Shown piece by piece: positions 13,031 to 26,823 of a DNA stretch of 32,640 nucleotides (position 1 is the stretch's first letter; the number at the start of each line of letters is the position of its first letter). The translations under genes were made by a program, and so were the position numbers. The DNA comes from Saccoglossus kowalevskii (Eukaryota; Hemichordata; Enteropneusta; Harrimaniidae): the NCBI RefSeq assembly GCF_000003605.2, contig NW_003105879.1:1-32640 (forward strand), read 5' to 3'. Below the pieces are notes generated by a model, which ran no database searches, was not told the origin of the DNA, and was given only the letters and a program-made list of their open reading frames with translations.

Positions 13031-14770
13031 AGAATGTACACTATATCAGTTATCTACAAGATATAAGCCACAGAATGTACACTATATCAGTTACCTACAG
13101 GATATAAGCCACAGAATGTACACTATATCTGTTATCTACAAGATGTAAGCCACAGAATGTACACTATATCAGTTACCTACAGGATATAAACCACAGAATG
13201 TACACTATATCAGTTACCTACAGGATATAAGCCACAGAATGTACACTATATCAGTTACCTACAGGATATAAGCCACAGAATGTACACTATATCAGTTACC
13301 TACAGGATATAAGCCACAGAATGTACACTATATCAGTTATCTACAAGATATAAGCCACAGAATGTACACTATATCAGTTACCTACAGGATATAAGCCACA
13401 GAATGTACACTATATCAGTTACCTACAGGATATAAACCACAGAATGTACACTATATCAGTTACCTACAGGATATAAGCCACAGAATGTACACTATATCAG
13501 TTATCTACAGGATATAAACCACAGAATGTACACTATATCAGTTATCTACAGGATATAAGCAACAGAATGTACACTATATCAGTTATCTACAGGATATAAG
13601 CCACAGAATGTACACTATATCAGTTACCTACAGGATATAAGCCACAGAATGTACACTATATCAGTTACCTACAGGATATAAGCCACAGAATGTACACTAT
13701 ATCAGTTACCTACAGGATATAAGCCACAGAATGTACACTATATCAGTTACCTGCAGGATATAAGCCACAGAATGTACACTATATCAGTCACCTACAGGAT
13801 ATAAGCCACAGAATGTACACTATATCAGTTACCTACAGGATATAAGCCACAGAATGTACACTATATCAGTTACCTACAAGATATAAGCCACAGAATGTAC
13901 ACTATATCAGTTACCTACAGGATATAAACCACAGAATGTACACTATATCAGTTACCTACAGGATATAAGCCACAGAATGTATACTATATCAGTTATTTAC
14001 AAGATATAAGCCACAGAATGTACACTATATCAGTTACCTACAGGATATAAGCCACAGAATGTACACTATATCAGTTACCTACAGGATATAAGCCACAGAA
14101 TGTACACTATATCAGTTACCTACAGCATATAAGCCACAGAATGTACACTATATCAGTTACCTACAGGATATAAACCACAGAATGTACACTATATCAGTTA
14201 CCTACAGGATATAAGCAACAGAATGTACACTATATCAGTTACCTACAGGATATAAGCAACAGAATGTACACTATATCAATTACCTACTGGATATAAGCCA
14301 CAGAATGTACACTATATCAGTTATATACAAAATATAAGCAACAGAAAGTACACTATATCAGTTACCTACAGGATATAAGCAACAGAATATACACTATATC
14401 AGTTATCTACAAGATATAAGCCACAGAATGTACAGTATATCAATTACCTACAGGATATAAACCACAGAATGTACACTATATCAGTTACCTACAAGATATA
14501 AGCCACAGAATGTACACTATATCAGTTATCTACAAGATATAAGCCACAGAATGTACACTATATCAATTACCTACAGGATATAAACCACAGAATGTACACT
14601 ATATCAGTTACCTACAGGATATAAGCCACAGAATGTACACTATATCAGTCACCTACAGGATATAAGCCACAGAATGTACACTATATCAGTTACCTACAGC
14701 ATATAAGCCACAGAATGTACACTATATCAGTTACCTACAGGATATAAACCACAGAATGTACACTATATCA

Positions 14771-15660
14771 GTTATCTACAGGATATAAGCAACAGAATAT
14801 ACACTATATCAGTTGTCTACAGGATATTAGCCACAGAATGTACACTATATTAGTTATCTACAGGATATAAGCAACAGAATTTACACTATATCAGTTACCT
14901 ACAGGATATAAACCACAGAATGTACACTATATCAGTTACCTACAGGATATAAGCCACAGAATGTACACTATATCAGTTACCTACAAGATATGAGCCACAG
15001 AATGTACACTATATCAGTTACCTACAGGATATAAGCCACAGAATGTACACTATATCAATTACCTACATGATAAAAGCCACAGAATGTACACTATATCAGT
15101 CACCTACAGGATATAAGCCACAGAATGTACACTATATCAGTTACCTACAGCATATAAGCCACAGAATGTACACTATATCAGTTACCTACAGGATATAAAC
15201 CACAGAATGTACACTATATTAGTTACCTACAGGATATAAGCCACAGAATGTATACTATATCAGTTATCTACAAGATATAAGCCACAGAATGTACACTATA
15301 TCAGTTACCTACAGGATATAAGCCACAGAATGTACACTATATCAGTTACCTACAGGATATAAGCCACAGAATGTACACTATATCAGTTACCTACAGGATA
15401 TAAGCCACAGAATGTACACTATATCAGTTACCTACAGCATATAAGCCACAGAATGTACACTATATCAGTTACCTACAGGATATAAACCACAGAATGTACA
15501 CTATATCAGTTACCTACAGGATATAAGCAACAGAATGTACACTATATCAGTTACCTACAGGATATAAGCAACAGAATGTACACTATATCAATTACCTACT
15601 GGATATAAGCCACAGAATGTACACTATATCAGTTATATACAAAATATAAGCAACAGAAAG
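14771..15660. repeat. Third, partial copy of the 33-monomer block
   Basis: Markers GATATT 14823, GATATGAG 14987, ACATGAT 15065, TATATTAG 15215 and K 15620 lie 9,551 bases downstream of those in the 4924-6107 copy, which is 233 monomers minus the two bases lost between them. It shares the GATATGAG monomer with copy 2 and not with copy 1, so it was derived from or conversed with copy 2. It has a private A16G change (GTTGTC) near 14813. Confidence 0.85.
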
Positions 15661-16562
15661 TACACTATATCAGTTACCTACAGGATATAAGCAACAGAAT
15701 ATACACTATATCAGTTATCTACAAGATATAAGCCACAGAATGTACAGTATATCAATTACCTACAGGATATAAACCACAGAATGTACACTATATCAGTTAC
15801 CTACAGGATATAAGCCACAGAATGTACACTATATCAGTTATCTACAAGATATAAGCCACAGAATGTACACTATATCAATTACCTACAGGATATAAACCAC
15901 AGAATGTACACTATATCAGTTACCTACAGGATATAAGCCACAGAATGTACACTATATCAGTCACCTACAGGATATAAGCCACAGAATGTACACTATATCA
16001 GTTACCTACAGCATATAAGCCACAGAATGTACACTATATCAGTTACCTACAGGATATAAACCACAGAATGTACACTATATCAGTTACCTACAGGATATAA
16101 GCAACAGAATGTACACTATATCAGTTACCTACAGGATATAAGCAACAGAATGTACACTATATCAATTACCTACAGGATATAAGCCACAGAATGTACACTA
16201 TATCAGTTATATACAAAATATAAGCAACAGAAAGTACACTATATCAGTTACCTACAGGATATAAGCAACAGAATGTACACTATATCAGTTATCTACAAGA
16301 TATAAGCCACAGAATGTACACTATATCAGTTACCTACAGGATATTAGCCTCAGAATGTACACTATATCAGTTACCTACAGGATATAAGCCACAGAATATA
16401 CACTATATCAGTTATCTACAAGATATAAGCCACAGAATGTACACTATATCAGTTACCTACAGGATATAAGCCACATAATGTATACTATATCAGTTATCTA
16501 CAAGATATAAGCCACAGAATGTACACTATATCAGTTACCTACAGGATATAAGCCACAGAATG

Positions 16563-16931
16563 TACACTATATCAGTTACCTACAGCATATAAGCCACAGA
16601 ATGTACACTATATCAGTTACCTACAGGATATAAACCACAGAATGTACACTATATCAGTTACCTACAGGATATAAGCCACAGAATGTACACTATATCAGTT
16701 ATCTACAAGATATAAGCCACAGAATGTACACTATATCAGTTACCTACAGGATATAAGCCACAGAATGTACACTATATCAGTTACCTACATGATATAAGCC
16801 ACAGAATGTACACTATATCAGTTACCTACAGGATATAAGCCACAGAATGTACTCTATATCAGTTACCTACAGGATATAAACCACAGAATGTACACTATAT
16901 CAGTTACCTACAAGATATGAGCCACAGAATG
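16563..16931. repeat. Two-copy block GCATAT to GATATGAG, copy 1
   Basis: Nine monomers with ordered variants GCATAT, G31A, consensus, type B, consensus, G23T (ACATGAT, monomer 16768), consensus, A4T (GTACTCTAT, 16850) with G31A, and A30G (GATATGAG). The same order is at 25461. Part of it (ACATGAT through GTACTCTAT) is repeated again immediately at 16973 at a 205-base offset. Confidence 0.8.
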
Positions 16932-16972
16932 TACACTATATCAGTTACCTACAGGATATAAGCCACAGAATG

Positions 16973-17095
16973 TACACTATATCAGTTACCTACATGATAT
17001 AAGCCACAGAATGTACACTATATCAGTTACCTACAGGATATAAGCCACAGAATGTACTCTATATCAGTTACCTACAGGATATAAACCACAGAATG
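16973..17095. repeat. Local 5-monomer tandem copy of ACATGAT to GTACTCTAT
   Basis: Monomers at 16973, 17014 and 17055 repeat the ACATGAT, consensus and GTACTCTAT/G31A order found at 16768, 16809 and 16850. The exact 205-base offset indicates a five-monomer tandem duplication. The following monomer (17096) is instead an A13, A22T monomer leading to K at 17137. Confidence 0.8.
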
Positions 17096-17422
17096 TACAC
17101 TATATCAATTACCTACTGGATATAAGCCACAGAATGTACACTATATCAGTTATATACAAAATATAAGCAACAGAAAGTACACTATATCAGTTACCTACAG
17201 GATATAAGCAACAGAATATACACTATATCAGTTATCTACAAGATATAAGCCACAGAATGTACAGTATATCAATTACCTACAGGATATAAACCACAGAATG
17301 TACACTATATCAGTTACCTACAAGATATAAGCCACAGAATGTACACTATATCAGTTATCTACAAGATATAAGCCACAGAATGTACACTATATCAATTACC
17401 TACAGGATATAAACCACAGAAT

Positions 17423-17464
17423 GTACACTATATCAGTTACCTACAGTTATATAAGCAACAGAAT
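17423..17464. other. Single 42-base monomer
   Basis: CTACAGTTATATAAGC replaces CTACAGGATATAAGC, adding one base near 17447. It is the only length change between 8.2 and 18.9 kb. Confidence 0.8.
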
Positions 17465-18920
17465 GTACTCTATATCAGTTACCTACAGGATATAAGCAAC
17501 AGAATGTACACTATATCAATTACCTACAGGATATAAGCCACAGAATGTACACTATATCAGTTATATACAAAATATAAGCAACAGAAAGTGCACTATATCA
17601 GTTACCTACAGGATATAAGCAACAGAATGTACACTATATCAGTTATCTACAGGATATAAACCACAGAATGTACACTATATCAGTTATCTACAGGATATAA
17701 GCAACAGAATGTACACTATATCAGTTATCTACAGGATATTAGCCACAGAATGTACACTATATCAGTTATCTACAGGATATAAGCAACAGAATTTACACTA
17801 TATCAGTTACCTACAGAATATAAGCCACAGAATGTACACTATATCAGTTACCTACAGAATATATGCCACAGAATGTACACTATATCAGTTACCTACAGGA
17901 TATAAGTCACAGAATATACACTATATCAGTTATCTACAGGATATAAGCCACAGAATGTACACTATATCAGTTATCTACAAGATATAAGCCACAGAATGTA
18001 CACTATATCAGTTATCTACAAGATATAAGCCACAGAATGTACACTATATCAGTTATCTACAAGATATAAGCCACAGAATGTACACTATATCAGTTATCGA
18101 CAAGATATAAGCCACAGAATGTACACTATATCAGTTACCTACAGGATATAAGCCACAGAATGTACACTATATCAGTTACCTACAGGATATAAACCACAGA
18201 ATGTACACTATATCTGTTACCTACAAGATATAAGCCACAGAATGTACACTATATCAGTTATCTACAAGATATAAGCAACAGAATGTACACTATATCAGTT
18301 ACCTACAGGATATAAGCCACAGAATGTACACTATATCAGTTATCTACAAGATATAAGCCACAGAATGTACACTATATCAGTTACCTACAGGATATAAGCC
18401 ACAGAATGTACACTATATCAGTTATCTACAAGATATAAGCCACAGAATGTACACTATATCAGTTACCTACAGGATATAAGCCACAGAATGTACACTATAT
18501 CAGTTACCTACAGGATATAAGCCACAGAATGTACACTATATCAGTTATCTACAAGATATAAGCAACAGAATGTACACTATATCAGTTACCTACAGGATAT
18601 AAGCCACAGAATGTACACTATATCAGTTACCTACAAGATATAAGCCACAGAATGTACACTATATCAGTTACCTACATGATATAAGCCACAGAATGTACAC
18701 TATATCAGTTACCTACAGGATATAAGCCACAGAATGTACACTATATCAGTTATCTACAGGATATAAGCCACAGAATGTACACTATATCAGTTACCTACAG
18801 GATATAAGCCACAGAATGTACACTATATCAGTTACCTACAGGATATAAACCACATAATGTACACTATATCAGTTACCTACAGGATATAAACCACAGAATG
18901 TACACTATATCAGTTACCTA

Positions 18921-19085
18921 CAGGATTATAAGGCCACAGAAATGTACACTATATCAGTTATCTACAGCATATAAGCAACAGCAATGTACACTATATCAGT
19001 TATCTACAGGATATAAGCCACAGAATGTACACTATATCAGTTACCTACAGGATATAAACCACAGAATGTACACTATATCAGTTAC
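18921..19085. other. Indel cluster 2 (+4, -1)
   Basis: Within four monomers there are inserted bases in GGATTATA (about 18926), AAGGCC (about 18932), GAAATG (about 18941) and GCAATG (about 18982), then loss of one C at 19085. This is the densest run of insertions in the window and produces a 93-codon open frame by chance. Confidence 0.85.
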
Positions 19086-19125
19086 TACAGGATATAAGCC
19101 ACAGAATGTACACTATATCAGTTAT

Positions 19126-19690
19126 CTACACGATATAAGCCACAGAATGTACACTATATCAGTTACCTACAAGATATAAGCCACAGAATGTACACTATAT
19201 CAGTTATCTACAAGATATAAGCAACAGAATGTACACTATATCAGTTATCTACAAGATATAAGCCACAGAATGTACACTATATCAGTTACCTACGGGATAT
19301 AAGCCACAGAATGTACACTATATCAGTTATCTACAAGATATAAGCCACAGAATGTAAACTATATCAGTTACCTACAGGATATAAGCAACATAATGTACAC
19401 TATATCAGTTACCTACAGGATATAAGCAACATAATGTACACTAGATCAGTTATCTACAAGATATAAGCCACATAATGTACACTATATCAGTTATCTACAA
19501 GATATAAGCCACAGAATTTACTCTATATCAGTTACCTACAGGATATAAGCCACGGAATGTACACTATATCAGTTATCTACAAGATATAAGCCACAGAATG
19601 TACACTATATCAGTTACCTGCAGGATATAAGCCACAGAATGTACACTATATCAGTTACCTACAGGATATAAACAACAGAATGTACACGAT
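19126..19690. repeat. Three-copy block, copy 2
   Basis: Same markers: CACGAT (19131), CTACGGG near 19293, GTAAACT near 19355, TTTACTC at 19517 and CCTGCAGG at 19617. It adds a CTAGATC change near 19443. The 6,646-base offset of the TTTACTC marker equals 162 monomers plus the four inserted bases counted between the copies. Confidence 0.85.
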
Positions 19691-20060
19691 ATCAGTTATC
19701 TACAAAATATAAGTCACAGAATGTACACATATATCAGTTACCTACAGAAATATAAACCACAGAATGTACACTATATCAGTTACTACAGGATATACGCCAC
19801 AGAATGTATACTATATCAGTTATCTACAAGATATAAGCCACAGAATGTACACTATATCAGTTACCTACAGGATATAAGCCACAGAATGTACACTATATCA
19901 GTTACCTACAGGATATAAGCAACAGAATGTACACTATATCAGTTATCTACAAGATATAAGCCACAGAATGTACACTATATCAGTTACCTACAGGATATAA
20001 GCCACAGAATGTACACTATATCAGTTATCTACAAGATATAAGCCACAGAATGTACACTAT
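19617..20060. repeat. Two-copy block with ACACGATAT, copy 1
   Basis: Order of rare variants is CCTGCAGG, an AAACAAC monomer, GTACACGATATC (about 19685), TACAAAATATAAGTCAC, an AAACCAC monomer, GATATACGCC, GTATACTATAT. The same order occurs from 30229. Insertions at about 19729 and 19747 and a deletion at 19783 are found only in this copy. Confidence 0.8.
19721..19783. other. Indel cluster 3 (+2, -1)
   Basis: Inserted bases occur in ACACATATATC (about 19729) and CAGAAATATAAACC (about 19747), and one C is lost at 19783. The sister block at 30229-30660 has none of these three changes. Confidence 0.85.
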
Positions 20061-20585
20061 ATCAGTTACCTACAGGATATAAGCCACAGAATGTACACTA
20101 TATCAGTTACCTACAGGATATAAGCCACAGAATGTACACTATATCAGTTATCTACAAGATATAAGCCACAGAATGTACACTATATCAGTTATCTACAAGA
20201 TATACGCCACAGAATGTACACTATATCAGTTACCTACAGGATATAAGCCACAGAATGTACACTATATCAGTTACCTACAGGATATAAGCCACAGAATGTA
20301 CATTATATCAGTTACCTACAGGATATAAGCCACATAATGTACACTATATCAGTTATCTACAAGATATAAGCCACAGAATGTACACTATATCAGTTACCTA
20401 CAGGATATAAACCACAGAATGTACACTATATCAGTTATCTACAAGATATAAGCCACATAATGTACACTATGTCAGTTACCTACAGGATATAAGCCACAGA
20501 ATGTACACTATATCAGTTACCTACAGGATATAAGCCACAGAATGTACACTATATCAGTTACCTACAGGATATAAGCAACATAATG

Positions 20586-20749
20586 TACACTATATCAATT
20601 ACCTACAGGATATAAGCCACAGAATGTACACTATATCAGTTATATACAAAATATAAGCAACAGAAAGTACACTATATCAATTACCTACAGGATATAAGCC
20701 ACAGAATGTACACTATATCAGTTATATACAAAATATAAGCAACAGAAAG
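20586..20749. repeat. Double K cassette, copy 4
   Basis: Four monomers A13, K, A13, K, preceded by a C33A G37T monomer and followed by the same variant order as the cassettes at 8118, 10208 and 27962. The K starts are 20627 and 20709, exactly 82 bases apart. Confidence 0.85.
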
Positions 20750-20872
20750 TACACTATATCAGTTACCTACAGGATATAAGCAACAGAATGTACACTATAT
20801 CAGTTATCTACAGGATATAAACCACAGAATGTACACTATATCAGTTATCTACAGGATATAAGCAACAGAATG

Positions 20873-20995
20873 TACACTATATCAGTTATCTACAGGATAT
20901 TAGCCACGGAATGTACACTATATCAGTTATCTACAGGATATAAGCAACATAATTTACACTATATCAGTTACCTACAGAATATAAGCCACAGAACG
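20873..20995. repeat. Three-monomer barcode, copy 3
   Basis: Same barcode; the middle monomer has an extra G37T change (GCAACATAATTTAC), which is shared only with the copy at 28249. Confidence 0.85.
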
Positions 20996-21868
20996 TACAC
21001 TATATCAGTTACCTACAAGATATAAGCCACAGAATGTACACTATATCAGTTACCTACAGGATATAAGCCACAGAATGTACACTATATCAGTTACCTACAG
21101 GATATAAGCCACAGAATGTACACTATATCAGTTATCTACAAGATATAAGCCACAGAATGTACACTATATCAGTTACCTACAGGATATAAGCCACAGAATG
21201 TACACTATATCAGTTACCTACAGGATATAAGCCACAGAATGTACACTATATTAGTTACCTACAGGATATAAGCCACAGAATGTACACTATATCAGTTACC
21301 TACAGGATATAAGCCACAGAATGTACACTATATCAGTTACCTACAGCATATAAGCCACAGAATGTACACTATATCAGTTACCTACAAGATATGAGCCACA
21401 GAATGTACACTATATCAGTTACCTACAGGATATAAGCCACAGAATGTACACTATATCAGTTACCTACAGGATAAAAGCCACAGAATGTACACTATATCAG
21501 TCACCTACAGGATATAAGCCACAGAATGTACACTATATCAGTAACCTACAGCATATAAGCCACAGAATGTACACTATATCAGTTACCTACAGGATATAAA
21601 CCACAGAATGTACACTATATTAGTTACCTACAGGATATAAGCCACAGAATGTATACTATATCAGTTATCTACAAGATATAAGCCACAGAATGTACACTAT
21701 ATCAGTTACCTACAGGATATAAGCCACAGAATGTACACTATATCAGTTACCTACAGGATATAAGCCACAGAATGTACACTATATCAGTTACCTACAGGAT
21801 ATAAGCCACAGAATGTACACTATATCAGTTACCTACAGCATATAAGCCACAGAATGTACACTATATCA

Positions 21869-22199
21869 GTTACCTACAGGATATAAACCACAGAATGTAC
21901 ACTATATCAGTTACCTACAGGATATAAGCCACAGAATGTACACTATATCAGTTATGTACACGATATAAGCCTCAGAATGTACACTATATCAGTTACCTAC
22001 AAGATATAAGCCACAGAATGTACACTATATCAGTTATCTACAAGATATAAGCCACAGAATGTACACTATATCAGTCATCTACAAGATATAAGCCACAGAA
22101 TGTACACTATATCAGTTACCTACAGGATATAAGCCACATAATGTACACTATATCAGTTATCTACAAGATATAAGCCACAGAATGTACACTATATCAGTT
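21869..22199. repeat. Two-copy block with GTTATGTACACGAT, copy 2
   Basis: Variant monomer at 21951, AGTCATC near 22073 and CACATAATG near 22136 match the block at 2350-2680. It is the most distant clear pair after the 3.8/26.5 kb pair, showing that copies travel across most of the window. Confidence 0.85.
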
Positions 22200-23004
22200 A
22201 CCTACAGGATATAAGCCACAGAATGTATACTATATCAGTTATCTACAAGATATAAGCCACAGAATGTACACTATATCAATTACCTACAGGATATAAGCCA
22301 CAGAATGTACACTATATCAGTTACCTACAGGATATAAGCCACAGAATGTACACTATATCAGTTATCTACAAGATATAAGCCACAGAATGTACACTATATC
22401 AGTTATCTACAAGATATAAGCCACAGAATGTACACTATATCAGTTACCTACAGGATATAAGCCACAGAATGTACACTATATCAGTTATCTACAAGATATA
22501 AGCCACAGAATGTACACTATATCAGTTATCTACAGGATATAAGCAACAGAATGTACACTATATCAGTTACCTACAAGATATAAGCCACAGAATGTACACT
22601 ATATCAGTTATCTACAAGATATAAGCCACAGAATGTACACTATATCAGTTATCTACAAGATATAAGCCACATAATGTACACTATATCAGTTACCTACAGG
22701 ATATAAGCCACAGAATGTACACTATATCAGTTACCTACAGGATATAAGCCACAGAATGTACACTATATCAGTTATCTACAAGATATAAGCCACATAATGT
22801 ACACTATATCAGTTACCTACAGGATATAAGCCACAGAATGTACACTATATCAGTTACCTACAGGATATAAGCAACAGAATGTACACTATATCAGTTACCT
22901 ACAGGATATAAGCCACAGAATGTACACTATATCAGTTACCTACAGGATATAAGCCACAGAATGTACACTATATCAGTTACCTACAAAATATAAACCACAG
23001 AAAG

Positions 23005-23250
23005 TACACTATATCAGTTTCCTACAGGATATAAGCAACATAATGTACACTATATCAGTTATCTACAAGATATAAGCCACAGAATGTACACTATATCAGT
23101 TACCTACAGGATATAAGCCACAGAATGTACACTATATCAGTTACCTGCAGGATATAAGCCACAGAATGTACACTATATCAGTTACCTACAGGATATAAGC
23201 CACAGAATGTACACTATATCAGTTACCTACAGGATATAAGCAACAGAATG
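23005..23250. repeat. Two-copy block with AGTTTCC, copy 1
   Basis: AGTTTCCTACAGG (23016) with C33A and G37T is followed by a type B monomer, a consensus monomer, a CCTGCAGG monomer (23144) and a consensus monomer. The same order starts at 29520. The preceding monomer here is a K-like TACAAAATATAAACC ending GAAAG. Confidence 0.8.
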
Positions 23251-23881
23251 TACACTATATCAGTTATCTACAAGATATAAGCCACAGAATGTACACTATA
23301 TCAGTTACCTACAGGATATAAGCCACAGAATGTACACTATGTCAGTTACCTACAGGATATAAGCAACAGAATGTACACTATATCAGTTATCTACAGGATA
23401 TAAGCCACAGAATGTACACTATATCAGTTACCTACAGGATATAAGCAACAGAATGTACACTATATCAGTTATCTACAGGATATAAGCCACAGAATGTACA
23501 CTATATCAGTTACCTACACGATATAAGCCACAGAATGTACACTATATCAGTTATCTACAGGATATAAGCCACAGAATGTACACTATATCAGTTATCTACA
23601 AGATATAAGCCACAGAATGTACACTATATCAGTTACCTACAGGATATAAGCAACAGAATGTACACTATATCTGTTATCTACAAGATATAAGCCACAGAAT
23701 GTACACTATATCAGTTACCTACAGGATATAAGCAACAGAATGTACACTATATCAGTTATCTACAAGATATAAGCCAGAGAATTTACACTATATCAGTTAC
23801 CTACAGGATATAAGCCACAGAATGTACACTATATCAGTTATCTACAGGATATAAGCCACAGAATGTACACTATATCAGTTA

Positions 23882-24003
23882 CTACAGGCATATAAGCCAC
23901 AGAATGTACACTATATCAGTTACTACAGGATATAAACCACAGAATGTACACTATATCAGTTACTACAGGATATAAGCAACAGAATGTACACTATATCAGT
24001 TAC
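23882..24003. other. Indel cluster 4 (-4, +1)
   Basis: Four successive monomers lack one C of the CC pair (23882, 23923, 23963, 24003), and the first also gains one base (CAGGCATATAAG near 23889). Four other copies of the same monomer order leading into CTACTGG and K (near 4.5, 5.9, 14.1 and 15.4 kb) have normal lengths. Confidence 0.85.
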
Positions 24004-24764
24004 TACAGGATATAAGCAACAGAATGTACACTATATCAATTACCTACTGGATATAAGCCACAGAATGTACACTATATCAGTTATATACAAAATATAAGCA
24101 ACAGAAAGTACACTATATCAGTTACCTACAGGATATAAGCAACAGAATATACACTATATCAGTTATCTACAAGATATAAGCCACAGAATGTACAGTATAT
24201 CAATTACCTACAGGATATAAACCACAGATTGTACACTATATCAGTTACCTACAGGATATAAGCCACAGAATGTACACTATATCAGTTATCTACAAGATAT
24301 AAGCCACAGAATGTACACTATATCAATTACCTACAGGATATAAACCACAGAATGTACACTATATCAGTTACCTACAGGATATAAGCCACAGAATGTACAC
24401 TATATCAGTTATCTACAAGATATAAGCCACAGAATGTACACTATATCAATTACCTACAGGATATAAACCACAGAATGTACACTATATCAGTTACCTACAG
24501 GATATAAGCCACAGAATGTACACTATATCAGTCACCTACAGGATATAAGCCACAGAATGTACACTATATCAGTTACCTACAGCATATAAGCCACAGAATG
24601 TACACTATATCAGTTACCTACAGGATATAAACCACAGAATGTACACTATATCAGTTACCTACAGGATATAAGCAACAGAATGTACACTATATCAGTTACC
24701 TACAGGATATAAGCAACAGAATGTACACTATATCAATTACCTACAGGATATAAGCCACAGAATG

Positions 24765-24804
24765 TACACTATATCAGTTATATACAAAATAATACAACAG
24801 AAAG
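24765..24804. other. K monomer with a deletion
   Basis: ACAAAATAATACAACAG replaces ACAAAATATAAGCAACAG, a net loss of one base with rearranged bases around 24790. It is the only deletion in the window not located at the CC pair. Confidence 0.8.
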
Positions 24805-25460
24805 TACACTATATCAGTTACCTACAGGATATAAGCAACAGAATGTACACTATATCAGTTATCTACAAGATATAAGCCACAGAATGTACACTATATCAGT
24901 TACCTACAGGATATTAGCCACAGAATGTACACTATATCAGTTACCTACAGGATATAAGCCACAGAATATACACTATATCAGTTATCTACAAGATATAAGC
25001 CACAGAATGTACACTATATCAATTACCTACAGGATATAAACCACAGAATGTACACTATATCAGTTACCTACAGGATATAAGCCACAGAATGTACACTATA
25101 TCAGTTATCTACAAGATATAAGCCACAGAATGTACACTATATCAGTCACCTACAGGATATAAGCCACAGAATGTACACTATATCAGTTACATACAGGATA
25201 TAAACCACAGAATGTACACTATATCAATTACCTACAGGATATAAACCACAGAATGTACACTATATCAGTTACCTACAGGATATAAGCCACAGAATGTACA
25301 CTATATCAGTTATCTACAAGATATAAGCCACAGAATGTACACTATATCAGGTACCTACAGGATATAAGCCACAGAATGTACACTATATCAGTTACCTACA
25401 GGATATAAGCCACAGAATGTACACTATATCAGTCACCTACAGGATATAAGCCACAGAATG

Positions 25461-25829
25461 TACACTATATCAGCTACCTACAGCATATAAGCCACAGAAT
25501 GTACACTATATCAGTTACCTACAGGATATAAACCACAGAATGTACACTATATCAGTTACCTACAGGATATAAGCCACAGAATGTACACTATATCAGTTAT
25601 CTACAAGATATAAGCCACAGAATGTACACTATATCAGTTACCTACAGGATATAAGCCACAGAATGTACACTATATCAGTTACCTACATGATATAAGCCAC
25701 AGAATGTACACTATATCAGTTACCTACAGGATATAAGCCACAGAATGTACTCTATATCAGTTACCTACAGGATATAAACCACAGAATGTACACTATATCA
25801 GTTACCTACAAGATATGAGCCACAGAATG
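25461..25829. repeat. Two-copy block GCATAT to GATATGAG, copy 2
   Basis: Matches 16563-16931 at an offset of 8,898 bases (217 monomers plus net one base). It does not contain the additional 205-base tandem copy, so that local duplication is private to the 16.8-kb site. A private CAGCTACC change lies near 25472. Confidence 0.8.
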
Positions 25830-26490
25830 TACACTATATCAGTTACCTACAGGATATAAGCCACAGAATGTACACTATATCTGTTACCTATAGGATATAA
25901 GCCACAGAATGTACACTATATCAGTCACCTACAGGATATAAGCCACAGAATGTACACTATATCAGTTACCTACAGCATATAAGCCACAGAATGTACACTA
26001 TATCAGTTACCTACAGGATATAAACCACAGAATGTACACTATATCAGTTACCTACAGGATATAAGCCACAGAATGTATACTATATCAGTTATTTACAAGA
26101 TATAAGCCACAGAATGTACACTATATCAGTTACCTACAGGATATAAGCCACAGAATGTACACTATATCAGTTACCTACAGGATATAAGCCACAGAATGTA
26201 CACTATATCAGTTACCTACAGGATATAAGCCACAGAATGTACACTATATCAGTTACCTACAGCATATAAGCCACAGAATGTACACTATATCATTTACCTA
26301 CAGGATATAAACCACAGAATGTACACTATATCAGTTACCTACAGGATATAAGCAACAAAATGTACACTATATCAGTTACCTACAGGATATAAGCAACAGA
26401 ATGTACACTATATCAATTACCTACTGGATATAAGCCACAGAATGTACACTATATCAGTTATATACAAAATATAAGCAACAGAAAGTACAC

Positions 26491-26823
26491 TATATCAGTT
26501 ACCTACAGGATATAAGCAACAGAATGTACACTATATCAGTTATCTACAGGATATAAACCACAGAATGTACACTATATCAGTTATCTACAGGATATAAGCA
26601 ACAGAATGTACACTATATCAGTTATCTACAGGATATTAGCCACAGAATGTACACTATATCAGTTATCTACAGGATATAAGCAACAGAATTTACACTATAT
26701 CAGTTACCTACAGAATATAAGCCACAGAATGTACACTATATCAGTTACCTACAAGATATAAGCCACAGAATGTACACTATATCAGTTACCTACAGGATAT
26801 TAGCCACATAATGTACACTGTAT
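26491..26823. repeat. Two-copy block ending in CACTGTATC, copy 2
   Basis: Offset from copy 1 is 22,713 bases, which is 554 monomers minus the net one base lost in between. Here the block is preceded by a K monomer (26445); copy 1 instead has a weaker TATATACAAGAT monomer, so the left end differs. Confidence 0.85.

Noticed and set aside
17709-17987. 92-codon open frame starting at ATG of a monomer
   Set aside because: It is satellite translated in frame with two TAA stops destroyed by substitution (17739-17741 and 17862-17864). There is no promoter, no splice context and no recognisable domain; its period is the 41-bp monomer.
18898-19179. 93-codon open frame
   Set aside because: Open only because of the indel cluster at 18921-19085, which repeatedly shifts frame past the regular TAA codons. 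The neighbouring monomers without indels stop as usual.
19721-19918. 65-codon open frame
   Set aside because: Created by two inserted bases and one deleted base at 19729-19783; the sister block at 30.2 kb does not encode the same reading frame.
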